Under the pieces are notes generated by a model that did not search any database, was not told the origin of the DNA, and saw only the letters and a program-made list of their open reading frames with translations. The position numbers were made by a program, and so were the translations under genes. Below, in pieces: positions 19,269 through 28,271 of a stretch of DNA of 52,085 nt (positions are counted from its first letter, which is position 1; each line of letters starts with the position of its first letter). This DNA is from Alteripontixanthobacter muriae (GTDB lineage: Bacteria > Pseudomonadota > Alphaproteobacteria > Sphingomonadales > Sphingomonadaceae): NCBI RefSeq assembly GCF_013336795.1, contig NZ_JAAFZT010000012.1:121483-173567 (forward strand), read 5' to 3'.

Positions 19269-20054
19269 TCAGACCAGTGCAAACAAGCGTCCGGCAAGCC
19301 AGCCCATGAACACGGAAAGACAGACCGCGAGAAGGCCGTAAAGCAGGCTCTGCGACTGGCTGAACACCTCGACGAAACGTTCAAAGCCCACCTTCCGGAC
19401 TTCCACCTCGGCCACTGCGGAGGCGATCACCCGGCCATCGGTAATGGCGAAAGTTTCGGCAGTATACTGGCCTGTCAGCACGTTGGAAGGAAGCGAGATC
19501 CGCGCCTTGTAGAGAACGCCTTCCTCGATGGTCACCCCGTTCATGTCCTGCTTGTAAAGGCCCTGCCGCTGCCGCAGGTCGACCAGGCCGGAGGTGAATC
19601 GCGCCTGTTCTTCAGGGTCAATCGTTCCCCCGGGCGAAAGCTGGATGAATTCGAGGCCAAGCTCGTAAATGGCCGCGGTCCGCTCATCGACGATCTCGCC
19701 GATGGGACGGGAAGATGCCACGGCAAAATACGTGGGGGCCGAGCGGAAAGCGGTGCTCTCGGAATTGATCCAGATGCCGCCGACCCGTTCCTTCTCCCGC
19801 ACGCGGATCGGTTCTGCCGGACCTTTCAGCACGACGACGATGTCATAGCCATCGGCAGCGCGGCTTCCGCGCGGATCGAGTATCGCGCCGAACAGGAGCA
19901 GCTCGGTCCCGGTGAAGCCCTGCCGCACCTGAACTTCCTGCTGCGACACCGCCGGTACGAGAATGGGATCCCGCTCCTGGCTTCTGACCGGCCCCGCGGC
20001 GAGCGCGGCAAGAACCAGAACGGCTGCGATCATCAGGAAAAGTGAACGGATCAT
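19269..20054 (-). CDS. TIGR02186-family membrane-anchored protein
   Basis: A 261-residue protein with a signal peptide (MIRSLFLMIAAVLVLAALAA, cleavage near SQERDP), a periplasmic beta-rich domain and a C-terminal membrane helix (SLLYGLLAVCLSVFMGWLAG). Segments FTGTELLLFGAILDP, DIVVVLKGP, RVREKERVGGIWIN and LPSNVLTGQYTAE match the conserved hypothetical family TIGR02186, which habitually sits beside TauE/SafE-type permeases. Its ATG overlaps the permease stop (ATGA). Function is unknown; the pairing suggests an accessory subunit. Confidence 0.85.
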   Translation of the reverse strand: MIRSLFLMIAAVLVLAALAAGPVRSQERDPILVPAVSQQEVQVRQGFTGTELLLFGAILDPRGSRAADGYDIVVVLKGPAEPIRVREKERVGGIWINSESTAFRSAPTYFAVASSRPIGEIVDERTAAIYELGLEFIQLSPGGTIDPEEQARFTSGLVDLRQRQGLYKQDMNGVTIEEGVLYKARISLPSNVLTGQYTAETFAITDGRVIASAVAEVEVRKVGFERFVEVFSQSQSLLYGLLAVCLSVFMGWLAGRLFALV

Positions 20055-20965
20055 AATTGCGCGACCGAATAGATCTCGTCCGGCCTGACGCCAAGGCCGT
20101 AGAGCATGCGCAAGGCAACCAGCAGCACGATGGCGGCAAGGGCCAGCCGCAGCAGGTCGGGCTTGAACTTGACCGCCATGCGCGTGCCGATCTGCGCGCC
20201 CGACACCGACCCGAGAAGCAGCAGAGCGGCCAGCACTATGTCAACAGCCTGCGTGGTAAGCGCGTGCATCATGGTGGTGGTGATGGTCACGAACAGGATC
20301 TGGAACAGCGAGGTGCCGACGACCACGCCCGCGCTCATTCCCAGAATGTACAACATGGCGGGCACGAGGATGAAGCCGCCGCCGACACCCATCAGCATGG
20401 TCAGCGTTCCGACCAGGACACCCAGGATCAGCGGCGCAAGCGGCGAGATGTAGAGGCCCGATTTATAGAACCGCCAGCGCATCGGCAGCGCGGAAATGAG
20501 CGGGTGATGCCGCCGTTTGCGCGCCGGCGGCGGCACGCCTTTCTGCGACTGGCGGATGCTGGCCCAGGCCTCGCGCATCATCAGCCCGCCGATCGTGCCC
20601 AGCAGCAGAACGTAAAGTATGTTGATGACGGTATCGATCTGGCCGACGGAGGCGAGGAAGCGGAACAGCAGCGCGCCCAGCCCCGAGCCGATCATCCCGC
20701 CCACTACCATGACTCCGCCCATGCGGTAATCAACGCCGCCCCTCTTGCGATGGGCGAAGACGCCGGACACGCTGGCGCCTGTAACCTGCGTTGCCGCCGA
20801 TGCAGCGGCGACCGTTGGCGGAATTCCGTAGAATATCATTAGCGGCGTGGTCAGGAACCCGCCGCCCACGCCGAAAAGGCCGGACAGGATGCCGGTCAGC
20901 CCGCCGAGCGCAATGATCAGCAGACCATTGACCGACAGATTGGCGATGGGAAGATAGACATCCAT
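20051..20965 (-). CDS. TauE/SafE (TSUP) family permease
   Basis: A 304-residue multi-pass membrane protein of the sulfite exporter TauE/SafE family. The twin repeats are visible as GLLSGLFGVGGGFLTTPLMI-type sequence near the N-terminus (residues ~22-43) and TLMMGVGGGFILVPAML-type sequence in the second half. These flank a Lys/Arg-rich cytoplasmic loop. Such proteins export or import sulfite, sulfoacetate or other organosulfur anions; the substrate is unresolved here. It is translationally coupled to the TIGR02186 protein downstream. Confidence 0.88.
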   Translation of the reverse strand: MDVYLPIANLSVNGLLIIALGGLTGILSGLFGVGGGFLTTPLMIFYGIPPTVAAASAATQVTGASVSGVFAHRKRGGVDYRMGGVMVVGGMIGSGLGALLFRFLASVGQIDTVINILYVLLLGTIGGLMMREAWASIRQSQKGVPPPARKRRHHPLISALPMRWRFYKSGLYISPLAPLILGVLVGTLTMLMGVGGGFILVPAMLYILGMSAGVVVGTSLFQILFVTITTTMMHALTTQAVDIVLAALLLLGSVSGAQIGTRMAVKFKPDLLRLALAAIVLLVALRMLYGLGVRPDEIYSVAQL

Positions 20966-21023
20966 TACCCCGCTCGCCTAGCCCACGCTGGCCGGTCGGG
21001 GAAGCAGCGGGTGGGCTGCGCAG

Positions 21024-22142
21024 TCAGAAATTCGTCGACAGCGTCAACGCCGCGCCTGAGGCGGGCTGCGCCTCGCCAGAAATGCGAAAGCGGTAATCCG
21101 CCGCGGCGGTGACAGGCAATCGCCCGATGTCGAACTGTGCCGAGACTGTCGGGCCGATATCCGCTCTGGCTGCACCGCTTTGCGCCCCGCCCCATGCACC
21201 GACACCCGCGCGCAGGCGAGGCGGCTGTCCGGAAGAAGCCTGGCTTGCCTCTGGACCAAGGCGGATGATCTCACGGTCGATCTTCGCCTGCCCGTCGACG
21301 AAAGCAGTTGCGAAGGAGCCTCCGACATATCCCGCTTGTGCATAGAACCGTCCTTGCATACGCGCGGGAAGTTCCACGGCAGGGGGAGCCGCCACGGCAA
21401 AAATGGAAGGCCGCAGTTCTGTTTCACCGGCAATCTCGCTGGCGCGCACTTCCGCATGGATCGTGACCGGCAGCCTTTGCACTGGTCGTGCCGAGACACC
21501 GAGAGCCAATTCGGCCTGCCTGGTGCCAGCCAGGCTGCTGCTGGCGCGAATAAAGGCGGTCGGCGCAAATCGAGACTGCCTGGACAAGCGGTATCGCAGC
21601 ACTGCCCCCGCCTGACTGGCGCCATATGTCACCAGCGCCCCACTCGCATCGGCCCTGTTCATCGCTTCGGGCCGCAGGAATACCCATGCGTCACCCGTCC
21701 ATGAACTACCTCCTGGCGCTGCTTTAGCCGGCTCCCGGTGAAAGGGCATGGCAGGAGGCAGGACTGGCGCTGCCGGGAAGGGTGCTGCTGGGAAGGCACC
21801 CATCTGTACCGGCCCGCCGCCTGTTCCCACGCCCTCCAGCATGAACAGCTTGCTGGCGGTTTCACTCTGGACGGAGTCAAGCCTTGATACCGGGTAGATA
21901 AGCTGACTCCTGGCGGTCACCATTGTCGCGCCATCTCGCTTCACATCATCGGCAATCCGCCATTCAGACGGTTCTTCCGCCGCAGGAGCGAGGCCGGACA
22001 GGTGCGACTTTGGCAGAAGCCAACCGGCCGGCAGTTTGGGCATTGCGAAAGGATTATCCCACAAGATGCTGCGCGCACCTGCCTAGACTGCAAGCAGCAG
22101 CACCAGCATGACGATCGGCTCGCCGCGCCAGCGCCTCGCCAT
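21024..22142 (-). CDS. NfrA C-terminal-like outer-membrane protein, signal peptide interrupted by an amber codon
   Basis: From the ATG at 22142 the frame reads a normal signal peptide (MARRWRGEPIVMLVLLLAV), hits TAG at 22083-22085, then continues AGARSILWDNPFAMPK for 346 further open codons. The only continuous frame would start at a TTG at 22064 and lack a signal peptide. The mature part has a Pro/Ala-rich linker, then a region with alternating beta-strand character (FYAQAGYVGGSFATAFVDGQ, AAADYRFRISG) ending in Phe (LTLSTNF), typical of an outer-membrane barrel. The VGG/FVDGQ segment recalls the C-terminal domain of NfrA proteins. It may be a fresh pseudogene, a read-through case or a sequencing error. 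Confidence 0.6.
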
Positions 22143-22159
22143 CTGCGTGGCCGACTTGT

Positions 22160-23611
22160 TCACAGCGCGCCTGATCGTCGCTGCGTCGCCTTTCGGCTGG
22201 CGATCCAGACCGAATGCGCGTCATGCGAAGTCTTGTCCCAGAAAATCGCTTTCCCGCGGAGGGTCTGCAGATAGGCCATGACGGCGCGCCTGCCGGCCAT
22301 GATCGCGATGATATTGGCGACAGGGATGCGGAATATCGCCATTACTGCCTGACCTGGTCCATATTCGCGCAACTTGAAGGCGAAGCGCCAGAGAATGCGC
22401 CAGCCGAAGCCGACAAAATTCGCGATCAGCAGCGCTTCCATGGCAGGCGAGAGAGGCCAGGCCACTGCATAACCCATTTGCGCCGCACCCCAGCCGAGCG
22501 CGGCGAGGGCAAGCAACAGATAGGCCAAAGCCAGCACAAGTGCCGTCAGTGGACCGCGGCGGTCGCGCAGACGCATCCAGATCTCCGCCAGTCCGCTTCG
22601 CCCTCCCCGGCTGGACCAGCCGAGCCGATCCCAGCTTTGCAAGGCAATACCATGTACCCAGCGGGTCTTCTGGCGCACGGACTGATCGATCCGGGCGGGA
22701 AAAAACGCTCGCGTGGCGACCAGTCTTCCGTCGCTGTGGCGGAGCCGCAGAAAACGTCCTCTTGCGCCGAGAGCAGTGACGTTGAGACCGAGTTCGTAAT
22801 CCTCGGTCAGGCAATCGGCCGCAAAAGGTAGTTGAGAACTCTGCATTGCCGCCATTTGCGCCAGGATCTGCCGCGAATTCGCACAGCCCACTCCCGCGGC
22901 TGGAATCCCGGCGGAGATGGCGTCGCGCACCACAAGGCCCTTGCCATGCGCCTCGGCGAATTCTTCGCAATAGTGGCCGGATATCCACGGCGATCCGGGC
23001 TGCGGCATCGGCAGGACCGGGAGTTGCACGAAGTCTGCTCGGGATGAGTGATCTGACCCGCAGATCGCAGCATCCAGGACAGTCAGCGCTGCGGGATCGA
23101 CCATGTCCTCGGCATCGTGCAGCACCACCATCTGGAACGCCTTGCCGGACCGCGCCTCGTCCTGCTCCATCGCGCGATAGAGCCAGTTAAGGCAATCGGC
23201 CTTCGTGCTCGGCCCGTCGCTATCGAGAGTGACGATATGCAGGCGCGGATCGCCTCGGGAAGCGAACCTGGCCGCCTCGGCCGTTGCTGAGTCGTTGCGA
23301 TAACACCCGATGTAAAGCCGCCAGTCCTGCTGCGGCCAAACAGCCAGTGCATGGGCAACGGTGGTGCCGATCACCCGTTCTTCCTGCCAAGCGGGAATGA
23401 ACACCGCCGCACGGCCAAGCAGCGGGGACGAAGCTTTCTCTTCAGCAAGGCGTGCTACTTTCGCTCTGCCCGTCAGCTTGAGCCAGATCCAGATCAGGTC
23501 GACAGCGAATTCGTCAAGTGCGCCGAGCAGGAAGAAGAACCCGGCAAACAGCAGCAATTCGTGCTCTACCAGCGCGAGCCATTCCCATGGCGCGAATCCC
23601 AACAACGACAC
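22160..23611 (-). CDS. NfrB-like membrane glycosyltransferase (GT2)
   Basis: A ~483-residue inner-membrane family 2 glycosyltransferase. It has an N-terminal helix (LLLFAGFFFLLGALDEFAVD), a GT-A domain with AVFIPAWQEERVIG, a DAED metal-binding motif and TEDYELGLN. The processive-type RQKTRWVHGI motif follows, then three or four C-terminal helices. The architecture matches NfrB/glycosyl transferase family proteins. I chose the GTG at 23611 because AGGGGG lies 5 bases upstream; a GTG at 23629 is possible. It lies 17 bases before the interrupted NfrA-like gene, so both probably act together on a surface glycan. Confidence 0.85.
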   Translation of the reverse strand: MSLLGFAPWEWLALVEHELLLFAGFFFLLGALDEFAVDLIWIWLKLTGRAKVARLAEEKASSPLLGRAAVFIPAWQEERVIGTTVAHALAVWPQQDWRLYIGCYRNDSATAEAARFASRGDPRLHIVTLDSDGPSTKADCLNWLYRAMEQDEARSGKAFQMVVLHDAEDMVDPAALTVLDAAICGSDHSSRADFVQLPVLPMPQPGSPWISGHYCEEFAEAHGKGLVVRDAISAGIPAAGVGCANSRQILAQMAAMQSSQLPFAADCLTEDYELGLNVTALGARGRFLRLRHSDGRLVATRAFFPARIDQSVRQKTRWVHGIALQSWDRLGWSSRGGRSGLAEIWMRLRDRRGPLTALVLALAYLLLALAALGWGAAQMGYAVAWPLSPAMEALLIANFVGFGWRILWRFAFKLREYGPGQAVMAIFRIPVANIIAIMAGRRAVMAYLQTLRGKAIFWDKTSHDAHSVWIASRKATQRRSGAL

Positions 23612-23757
23612 TTGCGCCCCCTGGCCCACAGGCCACCTTCTGCCCGACGTCGCCTATCGAATAGGTCCGCGCCATGCAACGCGAATGAGGACTTCTGGCG
23701 GCAGGAAATTAACCATGAATAGAGGCCGGAATTCGCAAACGACAGCCGCGTGAAAGA

Positions 23758-24195
23758 TCACCAGGTGCCGGAATTCTCCATGCTGGCCCAGGGTTCCTGC
23801 GGAGGCAGATTGCCGTCCTGCAGCAATTCGACCGAAATGCCGTCGGGCGAACGCACGAAGGCCATGTGCCCATCACGAGGCGGGCGATTGATCGTGACGC
23901 CTGCATCCATCAGCCGCTGGCAGGTGTCGTATACATTTTCGACGCGGTAGGCGAGATGGCCGAAATTGCGGCCGCCACTGAACTCTTCGGGCGCGCTGCC
24001 ATCCTCGGGTGGCCAATTATAGGTCAGTTCCAGCTCTGCCACTCCTTCCTGCCCGGGAGCAGCGAGGAAGATCAGCGTGAAGCGCCCCGCTTCGACATCG
24101 AAGCGCCGCACTTCCTCAAGGCCGATCAGGCGAAAGAATGCAATCGCCGCATCGGGATCGGAAACGCGGATCATCGTGTGGAGAAATTTAATCAT
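23758..24195 (-). CDS. gloA: glyoxalase I (lactoylglutathione lyase)
   Basis: A 145-residue VOC-fold enzyme converting the methylglyoxal-glutathione hemithioacetal to S-lactoylglutathione. All four metal ligands align with E. coli GloA: His6 (FLHTMIRV), Glu56 (ELELTYNW), His80 (FGHLAYRV) and Glu123 (ISVELLQD). The short loops suggest the Ni/Co-type bacterial form. The ATG at 24195 gives the canonical MIKFLHTMIRV start. Confidence 0.94.
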   Translation of the reverse strand: MIKFLHTMIRVSDPDAAIAFFRLIGLEEVRRFDVEAGRFTLIFLAAPGQEGVAELELTYNWPPEDGSAPEEFSGGRNFGHLAYRVENVYDTCQRLMDAGVTINRPPRDGHMAFVRSPDGISVELLQDGNLPPQEPWASMENSGTW

Positions 24196-24213
24196 GCGTG
24201 AAACAGCCTTGCG

Positions 24214-24252
24214 CAAGAAACGGGGTCCGCACCATTTGTCGCGCAGACCCCG
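24214..24252 (-). terminator. rho-independent terminator of the TorF-type porin gene
   Basis: CGGGGTC / GACCCCG at 24221-24227 and 24246-24252, with partial pairing inside the loop, is followed on the minus strand by TTTCTT. It lies 28 bases after the porin stop codon. Confidence 0.7.
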
Positions 24253-24279
24253 CCATGGCAACTGCCAAGGCCGAAGATT

Positions 24280-25071
24280 TCAGAAGCTGAAGCCCACCGA
24301 TGCGACAATTGTGTCATCGGTGAGGCCATCGATCGATGGGCCGTCGACTCCGACATAGGCGAGGCCCAGTTCCATGCCGCCGAGCACCACCGCAGTTGCT
24401 CCGACCGAATAGTCGAAGCCTGAACCGTCAGTGCCGCCGGCCAGCAAGGCAGGCGCGAGCGCTCCGTCGGTATAGCCGAGATGAGCCGTAACGGTCACCG
24501 GCGTCGTCGGGATGCCGACAGATGCGTCGGTATAAAGATAAAGGTTGTCGCTGCCGCCGAGGGAATCCTGCTCCCAGGCATAGGCGACCCCGGCCTTTGC
24601 CTCTGCCGGGCCGATCAGAAAGCCGATGGATGCATAGGGTTCGAAATAGTCCGTTTGCGAACCGTCGTCGCCCGTCGGATAGACGTAATAGAGCAGGCCG
24701 GCATCGAGGGTGAGGCCGTTGCCGATGCCGGTGTTGTATCCTGCGTACAGGTCGAGTTCCATTTCGCCGAAAGCATCCCCACCGTCGATGCTGGAGGCCC
24801 AGGTGCCGGCGTAGAAACCGCTTTGATGCGCAAGGTCGATGCCGCCCTGAATCGCCGGATCGCCGCCCGACAGTGAAACCCCGCGAAAGCGATAGTCGCT
24901 GACGATGGCGACATTGCCGGACAATTCTATTCCGGATGGCGGGGCGGTCAGATCGTTGCCGGTCGAGAGCGGCACGTTCTTGTCCTGCGCCTCTTGCGCC
25001 GAAGCAGGACCGCACAAGGCGAAAATACCCGCAGCACCTAGCGCGGCGAAAGTCGTTCTGGACGTGAGCAT
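24280..25071 (-). CDS. TorF family putative porin
   Basis: A 263-residue secreted beta-barrel protein of the family often annotated TorF/TIGR02001. The signal peptide ends at GPASA (cleavage after residue 25). The mature protein begins with a linker, then GNVAIVSDYRFRGVSLS, a hallmark of the family. It continues with repeated strands (FEPYASIGFLIGPAEAKAGV, VTVTAHLGYTDG) and ends with aromatic Phe (VASVGFSF). The ATG at 25071 follows AAGAGGAAAAATGTC. The substrate is unknown. Confidence 0.9.
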   Translation of the reverse strand: MLTSRTTFAALGAAGIFALCGPASAQEAQDKNVPLSTGNDLTAPPSGIELSGNVAIVSDYRFRGVSLSGGDPAIQGGIDLAHQSGFYAGTWASSIDGGDAFGEMELDLYAGYNTGIGNGLTLDAGLLYYVYPTGDDGSQTDYFEPYASIGFLIGPAEAKAGVAYAWEQDSLGGSDNLYLYTDASVGIPTTPVTVTAHLGYTDGALAPALLAGGTDGSGFDYSVGATAVVLGGMELGLAYVGVDGPSIDGLTDDTIVASVGFSF

Positions 25072-25365
25072 GACATTTTTCCTCTTGGTAAGTGTCGCTT
25101 TCGTCCCACCTGCTTTTCGGCGGCCACCTCGTTCGAATGGACGGCCATGTCCGGATGCGCAACAATCATGCCCATAGTTGCTGCGTTGCACAAGACTTAT
25201 TGCGCATGTGCGAAAATCAGGAGGGAATTGAGCGATCTTGGCACCAGAAGGCGATCTCACGCATATTAAGGGTCAGGCCAGATAGCGTGTTCTATTCGCA
25301 TCCCACGACGGATTGCCCCATGCGTCCTCCTCGCATAAGCGCCCCCAGGAAATGAACCAAGTTAG

Positions 25366-26166
25366 ATGATCGAACCCCTTCGCCAGATGTTTCGCGGCCG
25401 CCGCGCCGCACCTTCCCATGCCGTTCCCGAAGGCGAGCGCTTCTACGTTGTCGGGGACATTCACGGTCGCCACGACCTGTTCTCGCAACTGGTCGACGCC
25501 ATCGAAGCCGACGATGCGGCATCTGGCGAAGCGGAAACGACCATTGTCCTGCTGGGCGACCTGGTCGACCGCGGACCCGACAGCGCCGGGGTCATAAGGC
25601 TCGCCCGGGAGTTGCAGCATCGCCGCAAAGTTCGCCTGCTTGCCGGCAATCACGAGGAGATGTTTCTTCAAAGCTTCGAGGACGAGGATGTCCTTCGCCA
25701 TTTCCTGAAGCACGGCGGGCGCGAAACGATCCTTAGCTACGGCGTCGACCGGATGCGGTACAACAATGCCGAACTGCACGATCTTCAGGACATGATGATA
25801 GCCGCCGTTCCGCCCGAGGATCGGGATTTTCTGGCCGGGTTCGACGAATATCTGGTCGCGGGCGATTATCTGTTCGTTCATGCCGGCATCGATCCCGCCC
25901 TTCCGCTGGAGGAACAGAAGCGGCGCGACATGTTATGGATTCGGGAACGGTTCCTGCGCCATGGGGCAGCCCATCCTCACATGGTCGTGCACGGACATTC
26001 GATCAGCGAGGATGTCGATGAGCGCAGCAACCGTATCGGGCTCGACACGGGCGCCTATCGTACCGGCCGCTTGACGGCGCTGGTTCTGGAGGGAACAAGC
26101 CGCCGCTATATCCAGGCTGTCGAAGAAGACGGTGACATTCGGATCGAAAGCAGGAGTTCTCGTTAA
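25366..26166 (+). CDS. calcineurin-like metallophosphoesterase
   Basis: A 266-residue serine/threonine-phosphatase-like metallophosphoesterase. The binuclear-metal motifs appear in order: GDIHGR (Asp31, His33), GDLVDRGP (Asp65), GNHEE (Asn95, His96), VHAGIDP and VHGHS. Relatives include PrpA/ApaH-like bacterial phosphatases. The gene overlaps the ugd start by one base (TAATG), suggesting an operon concerned with exopolysaccharide or its control. The actual substrate is unknown. Confidence 0.9.
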   Translation: MIEPLRQMFRGRRAAPSHAVPEGERFYVVGDIHGRHDLFSQLVDAIEADDAASGEAETTIVLLGDLVDRGPDSAGVIRLARELQHRRKVRLLAGNHEEMFLQSFEDEDVLRHFLKHGGRETILSYGVDRMRYNNAELHDLQDMMIAAVPPEDRDFLAGFDEYLVAGDYLFVHAGIDPALPLEEQKRRDMLWIRERFLRHGAAHPHMVVHGHSISEDVDERSNRIGLDTGAYRTGRLTALVLEGTSRRYIQAVEEDGDIRIESRSSR

Positions 26167-27488
26167 TGAAGATCGCGATGGTAGGCTCAGGCTACGTAGG
26201 CCTGGTCTCGGGGGCATGTTTCGCGGATTTCGGTCACGAGGTCGTCTGCATCGACAAGGACCAGACGAAGATCGATCGCCTGCACCAGGGCGTAATGCCC
26301 ATCTACGAACTCGGCCTCGCCGCGCTGGTCGCAGCCAATGTCACTGCGGGCCGGCTGTCATTCACCACCAGCCTTGCCGAAGGTATCGAAGGTGCGGACG
26401 CCGTTTTCATCGCGGTCGGTACACCCAGCCGCGGGGGCGATGGCCATGCCGATCTGTCTTACGTTCACGGTGTTGCCGAGGAGATCGGCGCCAATCTCAC
26501 CAACGATACGGTCGTGGTCACCAAATCCACCGTTCCCGTGGGCACTGGCGACGCGGTGGAAAGAATTATCGCTGAAAGCGGCGCCTCGAGCGAGAGGGGC
26601 CACCGGGTCGCCGTCGTTTCCAACCCGGAATTTCTGCGCGAGGGCGCGGCCATCGAGGATTTCAAGAGGCCCGACCGGATCGTGATCGGAACCGATGACG
26701 AGTTCGGGCGCGAAGTCATGCGCGAGATCTACCGTCCTTTGTTCCTCAATGAATCCCCGATCCTGTTCACCAGCCGCCGCAGTGCGGAACTGATCAAATA
26801 TGCCGCAAACGCATTCCTTGCGACCAAGATCACCTTCATCAATGAAATGGCCGATCTTTGTGAGAAGGTCGGCGCGGATGTGCAGGATGTCTCACGCGGC
26901 ATCGGAACGGATGGGCGGATCGGGCCGAAGTTCCTGCATGCAGGCCCGGGCTATGGCGGATCCTGCTTCCCCAAGGATACGCTGGCGCTGCTGAAAACGG
27001 CCGAGGATGCTGGCAGCCCGTCGCGCATCGTCGAAGCGGTGGTGAAAGTGAACGAGAGTCGCAAGCGGGCGATGGGCCGCAAGGTCGTCGATGCGCTGGG
27101 CGGCGAGGACGCTGCGCGTGGCAAGAAAGTCGCGCTGCTGGGCCTGACTTTCAAACCCAACACGGACGACATGCGCGATTCACCCGCAATCGCCGTGGCG
27201 CAGACGTTGAACGATGCTGGGGTAGAGGTCACCGCATACGATCCTGAAGGAATGGAGCTGGCGCGCCCCCTGATGCCCGGAGTCGAAATGGCCAGCAGCC
27301 CCTACTCCGCTATCGACGGAGCCGACGCGGTCGTTCTGGTCACCGAATGGGATGCGTTCCGCGCACTAGACCTGAACCGGGTGAAGAATTTGCTCCGGTC
27401 GCCGATAATGGTCGATTTGCGCAACATCTATTCGCCGCAGGCAATGCAGACTGCTGGCTTTACCTACTACAGCGTCGGCCGGGGCTAA
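26166..27488 (+). CDS. ugd: UDP-glucose 6-dehydrogenase
   Basis: A 440-residue NAD-dependent dehydrogenase oxidising UDP-glucose to UDP-glucuronate for exopolysaccharide, LPS or sphingoglycolipid synthesis. The Rossmann motif is GSGYVGLVSGACFADFGH. The conserved Lys211 is in ELIKYAANAFLATK and catalytic Cys267 is in GYGGSCFPKDT. The C-terminal domain has LLGLTFKPNTDDMRDSP. Start and length are normal for the family. Confidence 0.97.
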   Translation: MKIAMVGSGYVGLVSGACFADFGHEVVCIDKDQTKIDRLHQGVMPIYELGLAALVAANVTAGRLSFTTSLAEGIEGADAVFIAVGTPSRGGDGHADLSYVHGVAEEIGANLTNDTVVVTKSTVPVGTGDAVERIIAESGASSERGHRVAVVSNPEFLREGAAIEDFKRPDRIVIGTDDEFGREVMREIYRPLFLNESPILFTSRRSAELIKYAANAFLATKITFINEMADLCEKVGADVQDVSRGIGTDGRIGPKFLHAGPGYGGSCFPKDTLALLKTAEDAGSPSRIVEAVVKVNESRKRAMGRKVVDALGGEDAARGKKVALLGLTFKPNTDDMRDSPAIAVAQTLNDAGVEVTAYDPEGMELARPLMPGVEMASSPYSAIDGADAVVLVTEWDAFRALDLNRVKNLLRSPIMVDLRNIYSPQAMQTAGFTYYSVGRG

Positions 27489-27519
27489 AACGCTCTCCAG
27501 GTGGCAGGTGCCCTCGCCG

Positions 27520-28185
27520 TCACAGGATCTCGAATCCGGTGACGGTCAGACGGGCTGGTCCGGTGGCGAAGACGCCATGGCCGTACCCGCCCCTCGAACC
27601 GAGTACGAAGCCGACCCGCCCGGCTTCCCTCAAGGCCTCGCGGAAGGTTTCGGGCCTTTCGCTGCGCGGACGGGCCAGCACCGATATCCATTCGTCGTCA
27701 AGGCTGACCGTCATGGTGTGCGTGCCAGGCCGAATATCCTGCAAGCTGTCGCGGGGCGCGAACCAGCGGTAATGTTCATACTTGCCCTTGGCTCGCCAAT
27801 TATCTCCCCGGCGCTGAAAGAAGAGCGCGATCGTGGCGTGCCGTGTCGGCGCTTCCTGCGGCACGAACCGCACACCCGGCGCTGCGTCGATCCGGTAGGT
27901 GAAGCGAATTTTCCTGGCGCCATCCAGGGATCCGGGATCGAAGGTGACGTAGTGAACATGCCCATCCGCACGCTCCGGCCCGGGAAAGTCGAACGCGAAC
28001 CCGTCACGGGTCGGCGTCGGGCGCAGCGGCATGTTTACCGAATAGTTGCGCCGCCCGATGATCGGGCCGATTTCCCAGGCCGATGCTCCGGGAGCGGGTT
28101 CGGCCAGTGCCGGACCAGTGACGATGGGCGCGGCCACTGTGCCGAAAGCTGCCAGAGCGAGCGAATAGCGGATCATCAGTTTCAT
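27520..28185 (-). CDS. secreted beta-rich protein of unknown function
   Basis: A 221-residue protein with a signal peptide (MKLMIRYSLALAAFGTVAAP, cleavage near ALA28). The mature body is rich in predicted beta strands (HVHYVTFDPGSLDG, KIRFTYRIDAAPGVRF, ATIALFFQRRGDNW, THTMTVSLDDEWISVL, ARLTVTGFEIL). This is suggestive of a jelly-roll or concanavalin-like sandwich, as in carbohydrate-binding or laminarinase-like proteins. No catalytic motif is recognised. It converges on ugd, which fits but does not prove a glycan role. I chose the ATG at 28185 because it gives a clean signal peptide. Confidence 0.75.
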   Translation of the reverse strand: MKLMIRYSLALAAFGTVAAPIVTGPALAEPAPGASAWEIGPIIGRRNYSVNMPLRPTPTRDGFAFDFPGPERADGHVHYVTFDPGSLDGARKIRFTYRIDAAPGVRFVPQEAPTRHATIALFFQRRGDNWRAKGKYEHYRWFAPRDSLQDIRPGTHTMTVSLDDEWISVLARPRSERPETFREALREAGRVGFVLGSRGGYGHGVFATGPARLTVTGFEIL

Positions 28186-28271
28186 GCCCGCAATCTGTGC
28201 CTTCGCCGGTGCCACGAAACTGAACGATGGACGGAGCGAAGGTTCAGGTCCGGTCGCAGTACCGCAAGCGC

